This document shows, in pieces, positions 26,252 through 35,422 of a stretch of DNA of 64,000 nucleotides (within the stretch, counting starts at the first letter, position 1; every line of letters starts with the position of its first letter). Source of the DNA: JAXLVB01 sp046329195 (lineage in GTDB: Bacteria > Bacteroidota > Bacteroidia > Cytophagales > Spirosomataceae). A program made the position numbers and the translations under genes. The stretch spans positions 1-64,000 of the forward strand of contig JAXLVB010000002.1 of the NCBI GenBank assembly GCA_046329195.1. Direction: 5' to 3'. The notes below the pieces were generated by a model. That model had not been told where the DNA came from and made no database searches. It saw nothing but the letters and a program-made list of their open reading frames with translations.

Positions 26252-27331
26252 ATGAAACTCTTCTCAGTATTCGTGGGAGGCCTCCTGCTGTTGAGTGCTT
26301 GCCAAAAAAAACAAGCTGTTTCGGAAGAAGCGAAGGCGTTTATGCTTTCGGATACGATGATGAAACGCATCGAACTCTCTAAGGTGCAGGTCCAACCCGT
26401 GCGGAGCGAACTCACGCTGGTAGGCAAAGTGATTGCCGATGAAAACCGAGTCATTAAGGTGTATCCGTTGGTGGGGGGCAACGTAGAAGAAGTAAAGGTC
26501 GAAATCGGCGACTATGTGCACAAAGGGCAAGTGTTGGCTTCGATTCGATCGGGTGAAGTGGCTGATTTTGAGCGACAAATGATTCAGGCACAGTCAGAGG
26601 TGCTAGTAGCCGAAAAGAATCTTAAAACCGCCGAAGACCTTTTTGAAAGCAAGCTGAATTCGCAACGAGAGGTCATAGTGGCCAAAAAAGAAGTCGAAAA
26701 CGCCCAAGCCGAGCTCAATCGCATCAGAGAAGTTTTTCGGATTTATGGCTTAGGCAAAACCACCCATTACATCGTCAAAGCGCCTATTGATGGCTTTGTG
26801 ATTAGCAAGAACGTTAATCCTGGTATGCAATTGCGCTCCGATAACACGGAGCAGATTTTTACGGTAGGTCAAATCAGCGATGTCTGGGTAATGGCCAATG
26901 TAAACGAAGGAGATATTCCGAAAGTGAAACTAGGAATGGCAGCTGATATTCAGACGATTAGTTACGGACAAGAACTGTTTAGAGGCAAAGTAGATAAAAT
27001 CTATAACGTGCTGGACCCTGAGAGCAAGACCATGAAAGTACGGATTCAGCTCAACAATGCAGGCTACAAGCTAAAGCCCGAAATGCACGCTACTGTGTCG
27101 CTCAAGTTTGACGAAGGCAGTAGCATGAATGCGATTCCGGCCAGCGGGGTGATTTTTGACCGTAGCAAAACGTGGGTCATGATATTCAAAAGCCGCAGCG
27201 ACATCGAAACCCGAGAGGTAGAGGTCTATAAAATGCTCAACGACGTAGCCTACATCCGCACGGGCCTTAAAGAAAACGAACAGGTTATTACCAAAAACCA
27301 ACTCTTAGTGTACGACGCTTTAAATGATTAG
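26252..27331 (+). CDS. RND efflux periplasmic adaptor (CzcB/CusB-like lipoprotein)
   Basis: The 359-residue membrane-fusion protein has a lipobox LLLLSAC with the acylated cysteine at position 17. It has the barrel-sandwich domain (VIKVYPLVGGNVEEVKVEIGDYVHKGQ), an alpha-hairpin (about 105-165), and the return strand HYIVKAPIDGFVISKNVNPG. Beta-barrel (VWVMANVNEGDIPKVKLG) and membrane-proximal domains follow. No His-rich metal-binding head is present. It joins the RND pump downstream to the TolC-type duct upstream. Confidence 0.93.
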   Translation: MKLFSVFVGGLLLLSACQKKQAVSEEAKAFMLSDTMMKRIELSKVQVQPVRSELTLVGKVIADENRVIKVYPLVGGNVEEVKVEIGDYVHKGQVLASIRSGEVADFERQMIQAQSEVLVAEKNLKTAEDLFESKLNSQREVIVAKKEVENAQAELNRIREVFRIYGLGKTTHYIVKAPIDGFVISKNVNPGMQLRSDNTEQIFTVGQISDVWVMANVNEGDIPKVKLGMAADIQTISYGQELFRGKVDKIYNVLDPESKTMKVRIQLNNAGYKLKPEMHATVSLKFDEGSSMNAIPASGVIFDRSKTWVMIFKSRSDIETREVEVYKMLNDVAYIRTGLKENEQVITKNQLLVYDALND

Positions 27332-27342
27332 GATGGAGAGGG

Positions 27343-27425
27343 GAGGTACAAGAGTGTAGAGGTAAAGTGGAAAATGTAAAGAGGTACGAGAGGGTAGAGG
27401 TGAAAAGTGTAAAGGGGTAGGGGTT
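27343..27425 (+). repeat. Purine-rich degenerate repeat before the RND pump gene
   Basis: Words such as gtagaggta, aagtgtaaag and ggtacaagag recur in an almost pyrimidine-free plus strand in the 161-base gap before the pump gene. Similar wording (gtgtaaaggtcaaagtgtaaaagg) lies at about 53327-53350, and its complement at 53490-53530. There is no ORF. Confidence 0.5.
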
Positions 27426-27492
27426 TCTGTAAAATGTTGTTAGGTGTCGCCAGTAGTATTGCCTCTACCTCCAAAAAGGAATATCAATTATC

Positions 27493-30400
27493 ATGAACAA
27501 ATTCATCAGAGGTATAGTCGGGTTTTCGCTCAAAAACCGCTTTTTCATCTTCTTCATGACGGGCGTGCTCATCGTGTCGGGTGTGGTGAGCTACCTCAAT
27601 ACGCCTTTGGAGGCATTTCCCGATGTTACCAATACGCAAATTATTATCGTAACCGAGTGGAATGGGCGGAGCGCCGAAGAAATTGAACGTTTCGTAACCG
27701 TACCCATCGAAGTGGCCATGAACTCGGTGCAGCGCAAAACCAACGTGCGCAGTATTACCATGTTTGGTTTGAGCATCATCAAGATTATTTTTGAAGACGA
27801 CGTCGAAGACTTTTTTGCTCGGCAACAGGTCAATAACCAACTCCGAAGCGTAGCCCTACCCGAAGGTGTAGAACCTGATATTCAGCCACCTTATGGGCCT
27901 ACGGGTGAGATTTTTCGCTTTACTCTACAAAGCAAAGACCGTGACAGCCGAGAACTCTTGACCATTCATAATTGGGTGATTGACCGCCAGCTACGGAGTG
28001 TACCGGGCGTAGCCGACGTGGTAGCGTTTGGTGGTCGAGAGAAAATCTACGAAATCCAAGTAAATCCTACTCAACTGGCCAAATATGACATCACGCCGCT
28101 GGAGGTGTATCAGGCCGTTACTAAAAGTAATATCAACGTAGGTGGCGATGTAATTGAGCGCAACGGACAAGCATACGTGGTGCGGGGCATTGGCCTGCTC
28201 AACTCGATTGCTGACATCGAAAACATCATTGTAGAATACGTAGGTGATAACTCTATTTTGGTCAAAAACGTAGCCGAAGTTAGAGAATCGAACGTGCCAC
28301 GAGTAGGTCAGGTGGGCTTAGACCGCAACGACGACGTGGTAGAGGGCATTGTGGTACAGCGCAAAGGTGAGAACCCCAGCGAGGTACTGGCCAGAGTAAA
28401 AGCAAAAATTGAGGAGTTGAACACCAAGATTTTGCCGCCCGATGTCAAAATGGTCACTTTTTATGACCGTGATAACCTGATTGCTTATTGTACCAAAACG
28501 GTGTTGCATAACCTGTTTGAGGGGATTTTGTTCGTAACGGTCATCGTGTTTCTCTTCATGGCCGACTGGCGCACCACCGTCATCGTGTCCATCATTATTC
28601 CGCTGGCTTTGTTGTTTGCATTTATGTGCTTGCGCCTCAAAGGCATGTCGGCCAACCTGCTCTCGATGGGAGCCGTTGACTTCGGAATCATCATTGACGG
28701 TGCCGTGGTGATGGTCGAAGGGATGTTTGTGGCCCTTGACCACCTCGCTCACAAAGTGGGGATGCCTCGATTTAATAAATTGGCCAAATTGGGTCTTATT
28801 AAAAAAACAGGAGGCGAGCTGGGTAAGGCTGTGTTTTTCTCGAAACTCATCATTATTACAGCCCTCATTCCCATTTTTAGTTTCCAGAAAGTAGAGGGTA
28901 AGATGTTTAGCCCATTGGCCTATACTTTAGGTTTTGCGCTGCTAGGTGCCCTGATTTATACCTTGACGCTGGTGCCAGTGTTGTGTTCATTTTTGTTGCG
29001 GAAAAACGTGCGAGAAAAGAACAACCCTATCGTTACGTTTTTTGATCGAATGGTGACGAGTGGTTTTGAATGGTGCTATCGTAACAAGAAAACCAGTGTG
29101 CTGGCTTCCTTGATTTTTTTGGGGGTAACGCTGTTTTCGTCCACCTTGATGGGAACCGAATTCTTGCCGCAACTCAACGAAGGCGCTCTTTGGGTAGAGG
29201 CCAAACTGCCAATGAGTAGCTCGCTTAACGAAACGGTAAAGATGGTGAAAGTACTACGGAGCAAGCTCATGGAGTTTCCTGAAGTAAATGGCGTACTGTC
29301 GCAAACAGGCCGCTCTAACGACGGCACCGACCCATCGGGTTTTTATTACGTGCAGATGCAAGTCAACCTCAAGCACAAAGACGAATGGGAGCGCAAGATT
29401 ACCACCGACGAGTTGATTGAAGAAATGGATACCAAACTCAAACAGTTTCAGGGGATTAACTACAACTACTCGCAACCCATTATTGACAACGTAGCCGAAG
29501 CCGTGGCAGGCATGAACGCCAGTAATGCCGTTAAAATCTTTGGCGATGACCTCAATCTGCTCAACGAAAATGCCAATAAAGTCATAGAGGCCATCAAAGA
29601 TGTACCAGGGGTAAAAGATGTAGGGATTTTGCGCAACATTGGTCAACCCGAAATGAGCGTGCTGTTTGACGAACAGAAAATGGCACTGTATGGCGTAAGT
29701 ACGGCTGATGCTCAGGCGGTTATCGAAATGGCCATCGGTGGCAAAACTGCCTCCATCCTCTACGAAGGTGAACGCAAATTTGAAATCCGTATTCGCTATC
29801 AAGAAACGTACCGCCGTACCGAAGAAGACATCCTGCGCCTGATGGTGCCTACGCTCAAAGGTAGTAAAATTCCACTCAAAGAAATTGCTTTACTGCGCAA
29901 GATCACAGGGCCGGCTTTTGTGTACCGAGACAACAACAAGCGATTTATTGGGGTGAAATTTTCGGTACGAGAACGAGATTTAGGTAGTACTATTGCCGAA
30001 GCGCAAAGCAAGGTAGAACCCATCCTGAATGCTTTGCCCAAGGGTTATTCAATCAACTGGACGGGTGAATTTGAGAACCAGGTGCGTGCCACCAAGCGCC
30101 TTGGTCAGGTGGTCCCCATTAGTCTAATTGCCATTTTTGTGTTACTATTTATTACTTTCGGCAATGCCAAAGATGCTGGCTTAGTACTTATTAACGTGCC
30201 ATTTGCCTTAATTGGGGGTATTTTGGCCATTCATGCTACGGGCATTAACTTCGGTATTTCGGCGGGAGTTGGGTTTATTGCACTGTTTGGTATTTGTGTC
30301 CAAAACGGGGTGATTTTGATTTCGGTCTTTAACAAAAACCTCACCGCTCGTATGTCGCTCGACTCGGCTATTCGAGAAGGCGTTAAGTCCCGTATTCGGC

Positions 30401-30606
30401 CCGTAGTGATGACGGCCCTGATGGCAGCCATTGGCTTGCTCCCGGCGGCAGTTTCGACGGGTATCGGCTCCGAAACCCAAAAACCACTGGCAATTGTGGT
30501 GATTGGTGGCTTGATTACAGCCACAGTGTTGACCTTGCTTATTTTCCCGATTATTTACCGTTTCTTCTATCGTCACCGCATTCATACGATGAAGGATTTG
30601 GAGTAA
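27493..30606 (+). CDS. CzcA/CusA-family heavy-metal RND efflux pump
   Basis: The 1037-residue inner-membrane pump has twelve membrane segments and two large periplasmic loops. Family marks are FPDVTNTQIIIVTEWNGRSAEEIE, the proton-relay helix MGAVDFGIIIDGAVVMVEG, LMGTEFLPQLNEGALWVE, and GIFGICVQNG-like sequence near the end (ALFGICVQNGVILISVFN). It exports divalent or monovalent metal cations in exchange for protons, working with the adaptor and duct upstream. The metal (Cu/Ag versus Zn/Co/Cd) cannot be fixed without the methionine ligands being aligned. Confidence 0.93.
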   Translation: MNKFIRGIVGFSLKNRFFIFFMTGVLIVSGVVSYLNTPLEAFPDVTNTQIIIVTEWNGRSAEEIERFVTVPIEVAMNSVQRKTNVRSITMFGLSIIKIIFEDDVEDFFARQQVNNQLRSVALPEGVEPDIQPPYGPTGEIFRFTLQSKDRDSRELLTIHNWVIDRQLRSVPGVADVVAFGGREKIYEIQVNPTQLAKYDITPLEVYQAVTKSNINVGGDVIERNGQAYVVRGIGLLNSIADIENIIVEYVGDNSILVKNVAEVRESNVPRVGQVGLDRNDDVVEGIVVQRKGENPSEVLARVKAKIEELNTKILPPDVKMVTFYDRDNLIAYCTKTVLHNLFEGILFVTVIVFLFMADWRTTVIVSIIIPLALLFAFMCLRLKGMSANLLSMGAVDFGIIIDGAVVMVEGMFVALDHLAHKVGMPRFNKLAKLGLIKKTGGELGKAVFFSKLIIITALIPIFSFQKVEGKMFSPLAYTLGFALLGALIYTLTLVPVLCSFLLRKNVREKNNPIVTFFDRMVTSGFEWCYRNKKTSVLASLIFLGVTLFSSTLMGTEFLPQLNEGALWVEAKLPMSSSLNETVKMVKVLRSKLMEFPEVNGVLSQTGRSNDGTDPSGFYYVQMQVNLKHKDEWERKITTDELIEEMDTKLKQFQGINYNYSQPIIDNVAEAVAGMNASNAVKIFGDDLNLLNENANKVIEAIKDVPGVKDVGILRNIGQPEMSVLFDEQKMALYGVSTADAQAVIEMAIGGKTASILYEGERKFEIRIRYQETYRRTEEDILRLMVPTLKGSKIPLKEIALLRKITGPAFVYRDNNKRFIGVKFSVRERDLGSTIAEAQSKVEPILNALPKGYSINWTGEFENQVRATKRLGQVVPISLIAIFVLLFITFGNAKDAGLVLINVPFALIGGILAIHATGINFGISAGVGFIALFGICVQNGVILISVFNKNLTARMSLDSAIREGVKSRIRPVVMTALMAAIGLLPAAVSTGIGSETQKPLAIVVIGGLITATVLTLLIFPIIYRFFYRHRIHTMKDLE

Positions 30607-30669
30607 GAAGAAAAGTACTCATCTCATAGGCTTTTAGGGATTTATAAGGTAGTTATGCAAATAAAAGCC

Positions 30670-30743
30670 TACCTTTGCAAAAAATTTGTACGACATCAGA
30701 CGCCACAAGGCGAATAAGGTGTTGGTGAACGAACCAACCAAGC
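30670..30743 (+). promoter_or_regulatory. Promoter box and structured leader of the RhlE-type helicase gene
   Basis: TACCTTTG at 30670-30677 fits the Bacteroidota -7 box; no clear -33 box is seen. The leader of about 65 bases holds two hairpins, cgcc-acaa-ggcg (30701-30712) and gttggt-gaacga-accaac (30721-30738). The second ends five bases before the ATG, where it could limit ribosome access, for example at low temperature. Confidence 0.45.
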
Positions 30744-31991
30744 ATGACATTTCAAGAACTCCCTATTATTGAACCCATCCAGAAGGCGCTCCAAGTAGAA
30801 GGATATACAAACCCCACTCTCATTCAAGAAAAAGCTATTCCACTGATTCTCGCTCGTCGAGATATGTTGGGTTGCGCCCAAACGGGTACGGGCAAAACAG
30901 CTGCCTTTGCCATTCCGATTTTGCAGATTCTACACGAAGAACAAACCAAAGACCGTCGTTCTACGTACATCAGTGCCTTGATTCTGACCCCTACTCGTGA
31001 ATTAGCCATCCAGATTGGCGAAAGTTTTGAGGCTTACGGACGGTTTTTGGGCTTAAAGCATACCGTTATTTTTGGCGGTGTACCGCAAGGGGCGCAAACG
31101 GCTGCTCTTCGCCAAAGACCTGATATTCTGATTGCCACCCCAGGCCGCTTACTCGACTTAATGACACAGGGACATATCCAACTCCAACACATCAAACTGT
31201 TTGTTTTGGACGAAGCCGACCGTATGTTAGACATGGGCTTTGCACCTGACGTGAAGCGAGTTATCGCTAAATTACCAGCCAAACGCCAATCGTTGTTTTT
31301 CTCGGCCACCATGCCAAGCGAAATCGTGACGTTGTCTAAAACCATTCTGGCGAATCCAGCCAAAGTAGAAGTTACGCCCATATCTTCTACAGCCGATACC
31401 ATTCAACAATCGGTGTATTTTGTCACGAAAAAAGACAAAAAGAGTTTGCTTATTCATTTGCTTAAAAGTAAGCAAGTTCCAAGTATTTTAGTGTTTACCC
31501 GCACCAAACACGGCGCCGACCGAGTAGTGAAAGACCTCGAAAAAGTAGAAATTTTAGCAGAAGCTATTCACGGCAATAAGTCTCAAAATGCTCGCCAGCG
31601 TGCGCTCGAAAACTTCAAGAGTGGAGCTACTCGTGTGTTGGTTGCCACTGATATTGCTGCCCGAGGCATAGATGTAGATGACCTTTCGTTGGTGATTAAC
31701 TACGAACTACCCAACGTACCCGAAACCTACGTGCATCGTATTGGTCGTACGGGACGAGCCGGTGCCAACGGTATGGCTATTTCCTTTTGCGACGACGAAG
31801 AACTGCCGTATCTCAAAGACATCAATAAGTTGATTAAGAAGCAAATACCTGTTGTAGAAGACCATCCTTATCCAATGTCAGTGGTGAGTACGTTTGCACC
31901 TCCGCAACTGTTGCCCCCAAAAGACATGAAGCGGCCCAGTTCTTCGCTCAAACCCAAGAGTAAGAAAAGGTGGTTTGGGAAGCGGAAGTAA
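30744..31991 (+). CDS. DEAD-box RNA helicase, RhlE type
   Basis: The 415-residue helicase has the Q motif (GYTNPTLIQEKAIP), motif I AQTGTGKTAAF, PTRELA, TPGRLLDL, DEADRMLDMGF, the SAT motif in FFSATMP, and HRIGRTGRAG. The basic tail ends KPKSKKRWFGKRK, as in RhlE. It unwinds short RNA duplexes in ribosome assembly or mRNA decay. The leader has two hairpins before the start codon, which suits control of helicase expression by RNA structure (inference). Confidence 0.95.
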   Translation: MTFQELPIIEPIQKALQVEGYTNPTLIQEKAIPLILARRDMLGCAQTGTGKTAAFAIPILQILHEEQTKDRRSTYISALILTPTRELAIQIGESFEAYGRFLGLKHTVIFGGVPQGAQTAALRQRPDILIATPGRLLDLMTQGHIQLQHIKLFVLDEADRMLDMGFAPDVKRVIAKLPAKRQSLFFSATMPSEIVTLSKTILANPAKVEVTPISSTADTIQQSVYFVTKKDKKSLLIHLLKSKQVPSILVFTRTKHGADRVVKDLEKVEILAEAIHGNKSQNARQRALENFKSGATRVLVATDIAARGIDVDDLSLVINYELPNVPETYVHRIGRTGRAGANGMAISFCDDEELPYLKDINKLIKKQIPVVEDHPYPMSVVSTFAPPQLLPPKDMKRPSSSLKPKSKKRWFGKRK

Positions 31992-32042
31992 GTTGTGAAA
32001 TATATAACTTTAGGGCATCTTGTTTCAATCATTCTTAACATC

Positions 32043-33284
32043 ATGCCCTATCCTTTCACCGTCACTGAGCGTTTTTTGCGCTATGTACAAATTGATACCC
32101 AGTCGGACCCGCATTCGAAGACACAGCCTTCTACCGAAAAACAAAAAGACCTGAGCCGTGTGCTGGTGCAAGAACTATTGGATATGGGCATTGAAGATGC
32201 GCATCTCGACGAATTTGGGTATGTCTATGCCACCATTCCGTCCAATACCGATAAGAATGTTCCTATTGTTTGTTTTTGCTCGCACGTAGATACCTCGCCT
32301 GATAGTTCGGGGAAGGGTGTCAAACCCCTTATTCATAAAAATTACGACGGCTCCGACATCGTGTTGCCCGACGATACTTCTCAAATTATCCGCCCCAGCG
32401 ACCACCCCGATTTGTTGGCTCAACTCGGCAACGACATCATCACGGCCAGCGGTACTACCCTCTTGGGCGCCGACAATAAGGCAGGAGTAGCCGAAATCAT
32501 GGATGCGGCTCATTACCTAGTCACGCATCCAGAAGTGAAGCATGGCACCATCAAAATCTTATTCACCCCTGACGAGGAAATTGGTAGAGGGACTGCAGCC
32601 GTCAATTTGCAGAAGTTAGGTGCCGATTTTGGCTATACCATTGATGGCGAGACCCTCGGCTCACTTGAAGACGAGACGTTTTCGGCAGATGGACTCCGCA
32701 TTACGATTCACGGCGTGAGTACACACCCGGGTTTTGCCAAAGGCAAAATGGAAAGCGCCATCAAAATTGCCAGCGAAATTGTGGCTCGTTTGCCCAAAAA
32801 TACCCTATCGCCCGAAACCACCGAAGCCAAGGAAGGGTTTATCCATCCCGTCGGGATTCAAGGCATGGTCGAAAAGGCAACGCTCGATTTTATCATCCGA
32901 GACTTCACCGAAACAGGCTTGCACCAGCACGAAGCAGTGGTAAAAAGTATCATGGAGGAGGTCTTGAAACAGTACCCTAATTCAAAGGCTGATTTTGTGG
33001 TAACTGAGCAATATCGCAACATGAAAGAAGTACTCGACCTACACCCGCACGTAGCCGATTACGCAGCTCAGGCCATTGAGCAAGCAGGCATTACGGTCAA
33101 GCGCATGAGTATTCGGGGTGGGACGGACGGGTCGAGGTTGTCGTTTATGGGCTTGCCTTGCCCCAATATTTTTGCAGGTGAACACGCCTTCCACTCTAAA
33201 CACGAATGGGTGTCGGTGCAAGACATGCAAAAAGCGGTGGATGTGATTGTGAATTTGTGTCAGATTTGGGAAGAGAATAGTTAA
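32043..33284 (+). CDS. pepT: Peptidase T (tripeptidase)
   Basis: The 413-residue M20 metallopeptidase removes the N-terminal residue of tripeptides in the cytoplasm. Zinc ligands are visible in CFCSHVDTSPD, TTLLGADNKAG, LFTPDEEIGRG (with the catalytic Glu pair), the aspartate of YTIDGE and the histidine of NIFAGEHAFHSKHEW. The start at ATG 32043 (MPYPFTVTERFLRY) matches the family; a GTG 16 codons earlier would add an unlike hydrophobic stretch. A strong palindrome follows 13 bases after the stop. Confidence 0.95.
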   Translation: MPYPFTVTERFLRYVQIDTQSDPHSKTQPSTEKQKDLSRVLVQELLDMGIEDAHLDEFGYVYATIPSNTDKNVPIVCFCSHVDTSPDSSGKGVKPLIHKNYDGSDIVLPDDTSQIIRPSDHPDLLAQLGNDIITASGTTLLGADNKAGVAEIMDAAHYLVTHPEVKHGTIKILFTPDEEIGRGTAAVNLQKLGADFGYTIDGETLGSLEDETFSADGLRITIHGVSTHPGFAKGKMESAIKIASEIVARLPKNTLSPETTEAKEGFIHPVGIQGMVEKATLDFIIRDFTETGLHQHEAVVKSIMEEVLKQYPNSKADFVVTEQYRNMKEVLDLHPHVADYAAQAIEQAGITVKRMSIRGGTDGSRLSFMGLPCPNIFAGEHAFHSKHEWVSVQDMQKAVDVIVNLCQIWEENS

Positions 33285-33297
33285 CCGTTATCGAATT

Positions 33298-33334
33298 CAA
33301 TTCTTGGGTCTGTGGCACACAGACCCAAGAATTG
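33298..33334. repeat. Perfect palindrome with core GGTCTGTGGCACACAGACC
   Basis: The 17-base arms at 33298-33314 and 33318-33334 are perfectly complementary around gca. The core recurs at 56691-56719 with different outer arms that still pair. There is no U-tract, so this looks like a mobile palindrome family rather than a plain terminator, although it may protect the pepT mRNA end. Confidence 0.8.
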
Positions 33335-33377
33335 GCTTGCCCACAAGCCTTTGCAAAATGGGACAAAGAGGACAAAC

Positions 33378-33444
33378 TCGACTTTGCTGACTATCGTAAC
33401 TTTTTGACTTTTTCAACTTCCTTGACTTTCCCGACTCCCTCAAC
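33378..33444. repeat. Degenerate GACTTT/CAACTT word repeat
   Basis: The plus strand repeats variants of gacttt and (c)aactt: actcgactttgctgact, gtaactttttgacttttt, caacttccttgactttccc, gactccctcaactta. It has no ORF. The words are shared with the gap at 13911-14157. Confidence 0.5.
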
Positions 33445-33954
33445 TTATTTCCGCCCTAACACCTTCTTCGCTCTCGACACAAACGCAGGGCTTTGGTAGG
33501 GGAGTTGGTCTTCCAGAATCAAGACAAGTTCTTCTCGCAAATCAGGGTATAAGTGCGTCAGGCGTTCCAGCACAGTAATGGAAAATGCCTTGACAGCCGC
33601 AGGTACGTCGGATTTGGTCAGGTAGCCAAAGCACAAATCGGTTACTGGGCCGTGGAGTGTTTCGGGGATTTCGACAAATTGTAGCAGCCGTACCGTGTTG
33701 CGAACGACGGTCTCCGACACCTCGTTTTGCTGTAAATACGCCAAAAGTTGAGGTAGATACGGGCTAATCAGCCACGGAAAGGCTTCAGCACAATGGGTCA
33801 CTACCCAGCTAGCTCGTTGACTGACACGGTATTCGCTGTGCAAAAACACCTTCATTAGCTCGTCGAAGCGCTCGGTCTCACCACCAACATACTGCACCAT
33901 TGCCTGTACTTCGGTTTTGGAATAAGGTCGTAAAATACGTTCTCGAAAGTTCAT
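33445..33954 (-). CDS. HEAT-repeat protein of unknown role
   Basis: From the ATG at 33954 this is a 169-residue all-helical protein (MNFRERILRPYSKTEVQAMVQYVG). It has paired helices such as FDELMKVFLHSEYRVSQRASWVVTHCAE and VPAAVKAFSITVLERLTHLYPDLREEL, typical of HEAT or armadillo-like repeats. It has no signal peptide. It is probably a cytoplasmic binding scaffold and is a familiar conserved type in Bacteroidota without known function. A GTG/TTG-style extension upstream (to 33993) is less likely. Confidence 0.78.
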   Translation of the reverse strand: MNFRERILRPYSKTEVQAMVQYVGGETERFDELMKVFLHSEYRVSQRASWVVTHCAEAFPWLISPYLPQLLAYLQQNEVSETVVRNTVRLLQFVEIPETLHGPVTDLCFGYLTKSDVPAAVKAFSITVLERLTHLYPDLREELVLILEDQLPYQSPAFVSRAKKVLGRK

Positions 33955-34002
33955 GTGATTGGATTCTTGACCAAAAATAAAAAGATTTGTCATCTGCTAC
34001 GC

Positions 34003-34033
34003 TTGGTCAATCAAGCAATCTGCTCTATTTTCG
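34003..34033 (+). promoter_or_regulatory. Weak promoter candidate for the beta-barrel gene
   Basis: TTG at 34003-34005 is followed after 20 bases by TATTTTCG (34026-34033), one base off TAnnTTTG. It would give a leader of about 160 bases. The 243-base gap 33955-34197 holds no accepted gene. Confidence 0.25.
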
Positions 34034-34197
34034 CCCCCGAATTTCCGTTGATAAATAGTAGTGCTCTATCTCGACATGCTATTTCGCCGTTTGACCCGAA
34101 TTTGGTTCGTTTGTCCAGAATGGTTCACCTGCCCTCCAAAGCAGTCATCTACCTGTCGAAAACCAAATCAAGGTTCAACTCTTAAATACTTACAATT

Positions 34198-34920
34198 ATG
34201 AAAACTCTTGCTTTTGCCTTCGCCGCTGTGATGATGAGCGCTACCGTTAATGCTCAAGATGTCACTACTCATAAAGATACTGCCGTAGCTCCTAAGACCT
34301 ATCGTTGGATTGCCAAAAACGAAGCTAACTTTGAAATTGGCGTTGGTCTTGACAACTGGACAGGCAATAAAAACCAAGTAGGCTACGCCGACAATGCGTA
34401 TGACTTACGCCCAGGAGGTAGCCGCTATGTAAGCCTTGGTTTAATCAAATACAACGCCTTGGCTCGTGGCGAAAAAGCCGCCCTTCGCTTACGCTACGGC
34501 TTAGAAGTTAGCTGGTACAATTTCATGTTTGAAGGCAACAACGTAGCCGTCAAAGGTGCCAACCGCATCGAATTTCCTGAGAGTACCGAGAACTTGAGCA
34601 AAACTAAATTAACAGCCAGCTACTTGACCGTTCCTGTTGGATTTAGAGCCAACTTCCGCTACGGCTTCATCAAGTACATCGGCGCAGGCGGATACGCTGG
34701 GTTGCGTTTAGGAAGTCATAGCAAAACTAAGGTAGAAGAAACAGGCAAAAAAGACCACGTCTATAACAACTTCTACCTCCAAGACTTCCGCTATGGCGTA
34801 AGTGCCGAAATTGGTATCCGTCGTTTTGCAGAGTTATTCTTCAATTACGACTTAAACAACACCTTCCAAGATGGCAAAGGCCCTAAAGTGAATGCCTTTA
34901 GCTTCGGTATCAAAATTTAA
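34198..34920 (+). CDS. Small outer-membrane beta-barrel protein
   Basis: The signal peptide MKTLAFAFAAVMMSATVNAQ is followed by about 220 residues. Alternating hydrophobic strands (FEIGVGLDNWTG, YVSLGLIKYNAL, AALRLRYGLEVSWYNFMF, LTVPVGFRANFRYGFIKYIGAGGYAGLRLG) end in a strand, NAFSFGIKI. This fits an eight- to ten-stranded barrel of the PorT/OmpA-like fold. No enzymatic motif is seen. A strong terminator follows. Confidence 0.8.
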   Translation: MKTLAFAFAAVMMSATVNAQDVTTHKDTAVAPKTYRWIAKNEANFEIGVGLDNWTGNKNQVGYADNAYDLRPGGSRYVSLGLIKYNALARGEKAALRLRYGLEVSWYNFMFEGNNVAVKGANRIEFPESTENLSKTKLTASYLTVPVGFRANFRYGFIKYIGAGGYAGLRLGSHSKTKVEETGKKDHVYNNFYLQDFRYGVSAEIGIRRFAELFFNYDLNNTFQDGKGPKVNAFSFGIKI

Positions 34921-34928
34921 GCCATCAG

Positions 34929-34963
34929 TCCGACGTAAGCCAAACGGCTTACGTCGGATTTTT
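34929..34963 (+). terminator. Terminator after the beta-barrel gene
   Basis: tccgacgtaagcc (34929-34941) and ggcttacgtcgga (34946-34958) form a perfect 13-pair stem followed by TTTTT. It begins eight bases after the stop codon. Confidence 0.92.
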
Positions 34964-34992
34964 ACAATTACTCACACTCAAGAATCAAATCC

Positions 34993-35367
34993 ATGAAACG
35001 TATCCTCTTTATTTTGCTGTTGGTTGGAAGTACTTTTGCTACCCATGCTCAAAACAAAGTCAAATTCAATGTGGCAGTTCGGAAAGACACCCTTGATACC
35101 GACCGCAGCGACGATGCTCCCAAAGGCTTTTTTGGAAAAGTATTCAACACCATTCGTACCGTAAAAGAAGTAATAGGCGACCCCAGCAAGTTGATGATTT
35201 CGCTCGAAGACAAACAAGGCAATAAAGAATCACTAAAAGATTACTTGCGGAAAAAGGGGCCTCTGAAGTCAAAAGAATCGTATGTGCCCGGCTATGATAA
35301 GTTGAACGAGGTACTCGTAGCATGGCGGAAAGAAAACACCGGTGTAGCCGAAGAACAAACAAGTTGA
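34993..35367 (+). CDS. Small secreted protein of unknown function
   Basis: A clear signal peptide (MKRILFILLLVGSTFATHAQ) precedes about 104 mature residues that are polar and lysine-rich (KVKFNVAVRKDT, LMISLEDKQGNKESLKDYLRKKG). I do not recognise the family and see no cysteine or metal motif. It is transcribed on its own: terminators lie on both sides. A role in the periplasm or envelope is inferred from the signal only. Confidence 0.75.
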   Translation: MKRILFILLLVGSTFATHAQNKVKFNVAVRKDTLDTDRSDDAPKGFFGKVFNTIRTVKEVIGDPSKLMISLEDKQGNKESLKDYLRKKGPLKSKESYVPGYDKLNEVLVAWRKENTGVAEEQTS

Positions 35368-35391
35368 AAAATCGAAAACCTTCTTACAAAG

Positions 35392-35422
35392 GCGCCTTTG
35401 CTTAACAGCAGAGGCGCTTTTT
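35392..35422 (+). terminator. Terminator after the small secreted protein gene
   Basis: gcgcctttgc (35392-35401) pairs with gcagaggcgc (35408-35417) with one mismatch, followed by TTTTT. Confidence 0.88.

Noticed and set aside
33955..34185. Plus-strand frame of 76 codons before the beta-barrel gene
   Set aside because: It overlaps a plausible promoter and leader and shows no signal peptide or conserved pattern.
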